DNA of 6,699 nucleotides from assembly GCA_023441905.1 (NCBI GenBank), contig JAEZNC010000105.1, positions 1 to 6,699 on the forward strand. Direction: 5' to 3'. A program made the translations under genes and the position numbers. Below the pieces are notes generated by a model, which did not search any database, was not told the origin of the DNA, and worked only from the letters and a program-made list of their open reading frames with translations. Each line of letters opens with the position of its first letter. Positions within the stretch are counted from its first letter, which is position 1. The stretch is from Bacillota bacterium (GTDB lineage Bacteria > Bacillota > Clostridia > Christensenellales > SZUA-584). Below, piece by piece: positions 5,441-6,699 of the stretch.

Positions 5441-5977
5441 TTATTTCACGCTTTTTGCGCCTTCGTCAAACGCCTTTTCATTGACGGGGATCAAATGCGC
5501 CTTGCCCTTGCCAAGCACATATTCCACCGCCTCAATCACGCTCTTTTTGGAAACAGCGCCGGAGGACGCGATATAAGCACCGAGCATCACGATGTTCGCG
5601 GTGCGCGCATTGCCGACTTCCGCCGCAATCTCGTTCACGGGAATGTAGTGTACCTCAATGTCGTCGCGTGTGGCTTTCTTGTCAATCAGCGAGGAATTGA
5701 CAAACAGCACGCCGCCCGGCTTCAAAGCGCTCTCGTATTTATCAAGAGACGGCTTGTTCATCACAATCACCGCGTCGGCCTCCGTCACAACGGGGGAGCC
5801 GACCGGCTCATCCGATACGATCACACAGCAGTTCGCCGTGCCGCCGCGCATTTCGGGGCCGTAGGAGGGGAGCCAGGAAACGTTTTTATCTTCGTACATA
5901 CCGGCATAGGCCAGCAGCTGGCCCATCAGCAGCACACCCTGACCGCCGAATCCTGCCATAATAATTTCGTTTGTCAT
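5441..5977 (-). CDS. korC: 2-oxoacid:ferredoxin oxidoreductase, gamma subunit
   Basis: The gamma subunit of an enzyme that oxidises a 2-oxoacid with CoA to an acyl-CoA and CO2, passing electrons to ferredoxin; it acts in the cytoplasm of anaerobes. The N-terminal GFGGQGV (residues 9-15) and PSYGPEMRGGTANCCV (37-52) are signatures of the gamma domain, and 178 aa is the normal length. ATG 5977 has AGGAGG at 5987-5992, 9 bases upstream, inside the end of the beta-subunit gene; a single base separates that stop from this start, so the two are tightly coupled. Substrate cannot be read from sequence: 2-oxoglutarate (Kor) or branched-chain 2-oxoacids (Vor) are both possible, and the symbol is provisional. 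Its last ~20 codons are copied at 2233-2303. Confidence 0.9.
   Translation of the reverse strand: MTNEIIMAGFGGQGVLLMGQLLAYAGMYEDKNVSWLPSYGPEMRGGTANCCVIVSDEPVGSPVVTEADAVIVMNKPSLDKYESALKPGGVLFVNSSLIDKKATRDDIEVHYIPVNEIAAEVGNARTANIVMLGAYIASSGAVSKKSVIEAVEYVLGKGKAHLIPVNEKAFDEGAKSVK
5457..5512 (-). repeat. Direct-repeat copy within the gamma-subunit 3' end
   Basis: This part of the gene encoding GKGKAHLIPVNEKAFDEGA is the intact partner of the remnant at 2243-2298, in the same orientation and about 3.2 kb away. The identical core is 5466-5487, matching 2252-2273. Confidence 0.75.
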
Positions 5978-5978
5978 G

Positions 5979-6699
5979 CTATTTTGCCTCCTTATAAACG
6001 CCCAGCGGATAATAAGGAATCATGTTTTCCTTGAGCCAATTCAGCGCTTCCACAGGGGAGAGGCCCCAGTTGGTCGGGCAGGTGGAGAGGATCTCCACGA
6101 GCGAGAAGCCCTTGCCTTCCAGCTGCGTTTCAAATGCCTTGCGGATGGCTTTTTTCGCTTTGTTGATGTTCGGCACGTCGTGCAGCGATACGCGCTCGAT
6201 GTATGCCGCGCCCTCGAGTGTCGAGAGCATTTCGGATATGCGCACGGGGAAGCCGCAGTGGCTTGCGTCACGTCCAAACGGCGATGTGGTGGTCTTCTGT
6301 CCCACCAGTGTGGTCGGGGCCATCTGGCCGCCAGTCATGCCGTATATCGCATTGTTGATGAATATAGTGGAGATTTTTTCACCGCGCGCCGCGGCATGCA
6401 CAATTTCCGCCGCGCCGATGGAAGCGAGGTCGCCATCACCCTGATATGTGAACACAAGGTTATCGGGGTGCACGCGCTTCGCGCCCGTGGCCACAGCCGG
6501 CGCACGACCGTGTGAGGCCTGATAGGTGTCGATATTAAAGTAATTATAGGCAAAAACCGCGCAGCCCACGGGCACCACGCCGATCGCCTTATCCTGCATG
6601 CCCAATTCTTCTATGCACTCGGCCACGAGACGGTGCGCAATCCCATGCGTACAGCCCGGGCAATAGTGAAAAGGAACATCGCATATCAGCGGCGTCTTT
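5979..6699 (-). CDS. korB: 2-oxoacid:ferredoxin oxidoreductase, beta (ThDP) subunit, 5'-truncated
   Basis: The beta subunit binds thiamine diphosphate and works with the gamma subunit that follows. The frame is open to base 6698; the visible protein (240 codons with stop) starts KTPLICDVPFHYCPGCTHG, so the GTG at 6626 is internal and only about ten N-terminal residues are missing. HYCPGC-x-HG is the conserved N-terminal motif. The ThDP-binding motif runs from GDGD (visible residues 87-90) to Asn-Asn (115-116), followed by YGMTGGQMAPTT. The C-terminus has CPTNWGLSPVEAL and IPYYPLGVYK, usual for clostridial Kor/Vor beta subunits. The alpha subunit and a small ferredoxin-like subunit are expected further upstream on this strand, outside the window. 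Kor versus Vor specificity is unresolved. Confidence 0.93.
   Translation of the reverse strand, partial: KTPLICDVPFHYCPGCTHGIAHRLVAECIEELGMQDKAIGVVPVGCAVFAYNYFNIDTYQASHGRAPAVATGAKRVHPDNLVFTYQGDGDLASIGAAEIVHAAARGEKISTIFINNAIYGMTGGQMAPTTLVGQKTTTSPFGRDASHCGFPVRISEMLSTLEGAAYIERVSLHDVPNINKAKKAIRKAFETQLEGKGFSLVEILSTCPTNWGLSPVEALNWLKENMIPYYPLGVYKEAK

Noticed and set aside
5495..6515. Plus-strand open frames opposite korC and korB
   Set aside because: Shadows of high-GC coding sequence; the minus-strand proteins carry the family motifs.
1..6699. CRISPR array, tRNA, rRNA or riboswitch
   Set aside because: Reading both strands I found no regularly spaced repeats, cloverleaf or recognisable RNA motif.

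Overview
The window reads as chromosomal DNA from an anaerobic member of the Bacillota, probably a gut-type Clostridia. The evidence is a ferredoxin-dependent 2-oxoacid oxidoreductase, strong AGGAGG ribosome binding sites, an ISL3-family IS remnant, and a short palindromic repeat of a type I recall from clostridial genomes. This is inference; there is no rRNA or other taxonomic marker.

Layout, left to right. 1-1198 (+): the C-terminal two thirds of acetolactate synthase large subunit (ilvB), closed by a strong intrinsic terminator. 1199-1625: no gene apart from the next gene's promoter; it holds an ~83-bp MITE-like element with terminal inverted repeats and flanking 8-bp direct repeats, a related inverted copy, and paired GTATAC sites. 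1626-2219 (+): an AT-rich orphan gene of unknown function. 2233-2303 (-): a leftover 3' end of a 2-oxoacid oxidoreductase gamma-subunit gene. 2304-3330 (-): two overlapping membrane-protein genes, a multi-span protein of unknown function and a DUF454/YbaN-like protein. 3518-5020 (-): a complete monofunctional haem catalase with its own promoter. 5160-5423: a decayed ISL3-family insertion sequence. 5441-6699 (-): gamma and (partial) beta subunits of a ferredoxin-dependent 2-oxoacid oxidoreductase.

How it fits together. The outer genes are core anaerobic metabolism: branched-chain amino-acid synthesis and CoA-dependent oxidation of 2-oxoacids with ferredoxin. The middle is accessory. The most interesting structural point is that the 3' end of the intact gamma-subunit gene (5441-5512) has a diverged copy in the same orientation at 2233-2303. 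These direct repeats bracket the catalase / DUF454 / membrane-protein segment plus the IS remnant. That is what integration into a gene's 3' end, or a duplication followed by cargo capture, would leave, so the segment may be an acquired oxygen-defence island. No integrase is visible. I see no CRISPR array, tRNA, rRNA or recognisable defence system, and nothing I would call a new biological system with confidence.
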